Below are positions 42,568 through 45,265 of a stretch of DNA of 45,265 bases, one piece after another. The position numbers and the translations under genes were made by a program. The notes beneath the pieces were generated by a model. That model did no database searches, had not been told where the DNA came from, and saw only the letters and a program-made list of their open reading frames with translations. Source of the stretch: Prevotella sp. GTDB lineage: Bacteria > Bacteroidota > Bacteroidia > Bacteroidales > Bacteroidaceae. The stretch is taken from assembly GCA_029054825.1 (NCBI GenBank), contig JAIDEM010000045.1, positions 1-45,265 of the forward strand, in the 5' to 3' direction. Position 1 is the stretch's first letter. Each line of letters starts with the position of its first letter.

Positions 42568-44787
42568 TTATCCTTCTATCTCTTTATTCTCAATCATTTT
42601 TTTTACACATTGGAAAGAAATACTTGCTGCCAAAATAACATCTTCCAAGTTGATAGGTTCTACTTTGTAATTTACTTTTGAATTGGGGTGTGTAAGAGCA
42701 TTCCTCTTTTCTATCATGTTGAAAGTCGTAGAACTATATACACCCAACCTCTTAAAAAGATTATAGAATTTTTGTTTGAAATTCAAACGTTTGCTTGTTA
42801 TAGAAAGTTTTTTGGACGTTTCAGAGAACTCATCTTCATTATAATCCTTCAAGTATTCATCAGTTCCCCTGAATTTGAAAGAGTATCTCTTCGTACCATT
42901 CTTTTCTTTTGCTTCAGGTTCATCATCAATAATCTCGTTTGCTGTTGCTTCTATGATTCTGAAGTAATTCATAAATGAATGGTCAAAACATGGATCATCT
43001 ATAGATTGGGGAAGTGAGGAATATGCCATTCTATAGAATAGCTTTATAGATTTTTGAAAATCTTTATCTATTTTGTGTGATTTTACTCCTTTCTCTAAAT
43101 TGTAATTAAGCACAGAAGCTATTTGGTACAGACTTTTCTTGTATCTGTTGGAGATACAGATAGACATGGCGTTTATGAAATTGTCAATTGTCTGAATGGT
43201 AAAAGATGGGTCTTTACTATTTTCAGGACCTTCTTTAATGATGAAACCATCAGCTCCATATTTCTGCAAAGCCAATAGATTCCAAACTTTATTGGTCGCA
43301 GAAAATATAATTACCTGTATGCCAGGATTAAACTCCTTGATTTTTTTTAGTATTTGAACACTAGTTATGCCTTCAATATCCTGAGTATCATGGTCTTTTT
43401 TATGAAGTCGGAAGTCTAGTAATACAATATTTACGGAATCTTCTTTTACACGTTCAACAATTTGTTCGATGATTTCTTTCTGACTTAGCGCTTTTAAGTC
43501 TTCTCCCAAATAATCAAAACCACTAATGTCGTTTACATCATGGATAATATTGGCCATAATCTCATACCATCCCTTATCTGCTTCATCGTCAACATACAAA
43601 ATTTTTATGCCCTTTTGCCCAGTTAGAGTTGGACTAATTCCTGAGAGTTGATCCTTTAATATCAGCCTGTCTTCTTTTATGCTTTTTATCTCACTCGGTG
43701 GGTATATTGTTGTTAGATGCTTGAAGTATAAATTGGACTTGATGGTATTGGCTGTTTTATCGATAGCAGAATCTTCCGAGTTCGTTGCAACTGCCCATCT
43801 ATATATAGCCCATTCGTTTGCAACGCTATGGCTGTCTTCATAGTTTTGTGGTACAGGCAGATGGATTTGCTCCATCTCAAACTTGATTTCATTTTCAGTA
43901 AGAGACTGTATGCTACCTAGTGAATCTATTATTTTCTGGGGGCGCATGTGAATCAGCTTGACACCTTTTGTCTTTAGAATGTCAAAATACTTAGACCTAA
44001 CCAAAAAAGATGTCGGAACAGGACTATATATATATATAGGCTTATTTTGGTTTACGGATTTTGTACATCTTATGTGTATTGCTAATCGTAAACCGTTGTA
44101 ATCTGACAACACTTTGCCAAAACAAAGAGGGATATACAAAGCTTCGTATTCAGATTCACAAAACCATTCTCTTATGTAATTGTCGAGGTCTGAATCTGAA
44201 ACTTTGCTAAGCCATAGCTTCTCTTGAACACAGTTGCCCGAAGGAGCTTCAATACCATATTTCTGGGCTGAAGCAAAAAAGACATTACTCCAATCTGACT
44301 GTATTTCACCTTCATAGATTTCATTAGAGATGTTCTCGATTGAATCCAATAATGTTTGCTCTATCTTGTATTCCTTACCCCATAACAGATACTTAAAATC
44401 AATTTCCTTTTCTCGATAATGTTCAAGGAAGCATTCCAAGTTGGCATACATATCCGTCACAGGAACATGCGCGACATTATTGTTTATTGCTCGACTTGCT
44501 ATACTGCCACTAAATATGGCAATATTGATACCTGGTAATTCCGAACCATCGATTAGGGCATTATGAAAAGGTTGATAGTTTCCTCTCTCTTCATAGGGGA
44601 TGCAGGTAGAGAATGATTCGTGATATATTATTATGTTTTTTTCACCAAAAATATCTTTTTCTTCCAATGAAAGATAATCGGAGTAATCTTTTATTCGAAC
44701 TATGACATCAGACCATAGCTCAAACTTGTTATTTGTCCATCCATACGATTGCTGTCTGGACTCTTTATCATCGAATAGGTATATCAT
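42568..44787 (-). CDS. Receiver-domain protein with C-terminal HEPN-like Rx4H motif
   Basis: 739 residues, no signal peptide. N-terminus (1-130) looks like a degenerate receiver: MIYLFDDKE, NIIIYHESF, INIAIFSGS, AHVPVTD as successive strands. Residues 135-390 are not recognised. Residues 393-545 form a canonical receiver: KILYVDDEAD (Asp400, Asp401), phospho-acceptor Asp458 in VLLDFRL, FSAT (Ser496/Thr498) and Lys518 in FIIKEG. The C-terminal region (about 550-739) is helical and carries EKRNALTHPN with Arg695 and His700, the Rx4H motif of HEPN ribonucleases. Inference: a phosphorylation-controlled RNase effector. Strongly A+T-rich with short codon patterns unlike its neighbours. It starts 4 nt after the upstream gene's stop, so they form an operon. 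Confidence 0.65.
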   Translation of the reverse strand: MIYLFDDKESRQQSYGWTNNKFELWSDVIVRIKDYSDYLSLEEKDIFGEKNIIIYHESFSTCIPYEERGNYQPFHNALIDGSELPGINIAIFSGSIASRAINNNVAHVPVTDMYANLECFLEHYREKEIDFKYLLWGKEYKIEQTLLDSIENISNEIYEGEIQSDWSNVFFASAQKYGIEAPSGNCVQEKLWLSKVSDSDLDNYIREWFCESEYEALYIPLCFGKVLSDYNGLRLAIHIRCTKSVNQNKPIYIYSPVPTSFLVRSKYFDILKTKGVKLIHMRPQKIIDSLGSIQSLTENEIKFEMEQIHLPVPQNYEDSHSVANEWAIYRWAVATNSEDSAIDKTANTIKSNLYFKHLTTIYPPSEIKSIKEDRLILKDQLSGISPTLTGQKGIKILYVDDEADKGWYEIMANIIHDVNDISGFDYLGEDLKALSQKEIIEQIVERVKEDSVNIVLLDFRLHKKDHDTQDIEGITSVQILKKIKEFNPGIQVIIFSATNKVWNLLALQKYGADGFIIKEGPENSKDPSFTIQTIDNFINAMSICISNRYKKSLYQIASVLNYNLEKGVKSHKIDKDFQKSIKLFYRMAYSSLPQSIDDPCFDHSFMNYFRIIEATANEIIDDEPEAKEKNGTKRYSFKFRGTDEYLKDYNEDEFSETSKKLSITSKRLNFKQKFYNLFKRLGVYSSTTFNMIEKRNALTHPNSKVNYKVEPINLEDVILAASISFQCVKKMIENKEIEG

Positions 44788-44791
44788 GCAA

Positions 44792-45265
44792 TTAATATTT
44801 CATTATATATTTGACACCTTCAATTCTGTCTATACTTGTTGCTGTTCTTGGCTTGCCATCCCAAAGGTTTATCTCTGCACATTGATTGTTTCCAAAATCA
44901 GCCTGAATATAAAGATCGCAAATGCCATTGATCTGATTTTTTATAAGCAATGTTTGTTTTTCTCCAATTTTTTTTATGGAATCTTCAATGCCTTTACGAT
45001 ATTGAGAGTTTTTGTGATGGACATAAAAGCATACTCTCTTGCTCTCGAATTCTCGGTAAAATCCGACTTCTACATGTGGAATACCTTCTGCTTGGTTTTC
45101 AATACATATCGAAAGAATTGCTCCAAATGCCTGCAATAGCTTATCTACACTAGTAAACAACTCTATATTATTGTCAAATTCGCCTATGGTTAAATTTACT
45201 CGGTCAAGCCAAGGATGAGAATTTTGATCTCCTGTTTGATACCCCTTTTTATATACATACAATAT
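44792..45265 (-). CDS. Partner gene of the receiver-HEPN protein, 3' part only
   Basis: The frame is open to the window edge; the first possible start (TTG at 45262) is probably internal, so this is the C-terminal part, about 157 residues. It is not firmly recognised. It shows alternating strand and helix pattern: VDKLLQAFGAILSICIENQA, HVEVGFYREFESKRVCFYVH, LLIKNQINGICDLYIQADFG, AEINLWDGKP, then VKYIMKY. The beginning vaguely resembles the ATP-binding region of a histidine kinase, which would suit a receiver partner, but no clear N, G1 or G2 box is visible. It is transcribed just before the receiver-HEPN gene with a 4-nt gap. Confidence 0.5.
   Translation of the reverse strand: MLYVYKKGYQTGDQNSHPWLDRVNLTIGEFDNNIELFTSVDKLLQAFGAILSICIENQAEGIPHVEVGFYREFESKRVCFYVHHKNSQYRKGIEDSIKKIGEKQTLLIKNQINGICDLYIQADFGNNQCAEINLWDGKPRTATSIDRIEGVKYIMKY

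Overview
The window looks like chromosomal DNA from a Prevotella-like member of the Bacteroidota. The support is the S46 dipeptidyl-peptidase (DPP7 type), Bacteroidota lipoprotein and outer-membrane protein types, a SAM methyltransferase with a Thump-like C-terminus, and repeated upstream boxes of the form TTG-N19/20-TAnnTTTG, the primary promoter type of this phylum, with almost no Shine-Dalgarno sequences. The species cannot be named from this sequence.

Layout. 1-8.3 kb: lipocalin-like lipoprotein, rnhB, a small membrane protein, sufS, a CYTH triphosphatase, a 50-residue membrane peptide (3943-4095), prfB coupled to a long-chain acyl-CoA synthetase, then a divergent M20 deacetylase. 8.3-10.1 kb: accessory stretch with an ECF-type promoter before an anti-sigma-like gene, a decayed gene remnant and a secreted thioredoxin-like protein. 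10.2-21.8 kb: a minus-strand run with M16 peptidase, NSS sodium symporter, DPP7, PAP2 phosphatase, S41 peptidase, parE and a GNAT protein. 22.2-26.4 kb: methyltransferase, ruvB, coaD, ybeY, yqeY. 26.5-31.5 kb: two-domain hydrolase, sufD, sufC, gdhA. 31.7-41.1 kb: small barrel protein, PHP phosphatase, CPBP protease, an FAD-synthetase-like protein lacking the riboflavin kinase domain, a calcium P-type ATPase and pnp. 41.4-45.3 kb: tRNA-Met, a chimeric transposase remnant, then a visibly A+T-rich two-gene unit cut by the window edge.

Most coding genes are ordinary housekeeping or peptide/amino-acid metabolism genes. The unusual content is between genes and at the right end. (1) Intergenic arrays with a strict 22-nt period (8284, 21966, 35761), built on the near-palindrome AAAGGTnACCTTT, and two related arrays with different units (1904, 3239). 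(2) A recurring composite intergenic element: G/T-rich arm, a core with TATTCCGGCTAT-like units, and an A/C-rich arm that usually ends at the next start codon; about nine copies. (3) REP/BIME-like palindromes headed by GTAG, four copies, two of them in a recent tandem duplication. (4) At the right end, a 739-residue protein joining a canonical phospho-receiver domain to a C-terminal segment with an Rx4H motif typical of HEPN ribonucleases, in an operon with an unidentified partner. This is the best candidate for an undescribed, possibly defensive, signalling system.

All functional calls come from reading motifs by eye. No database search or folding calculation was run.
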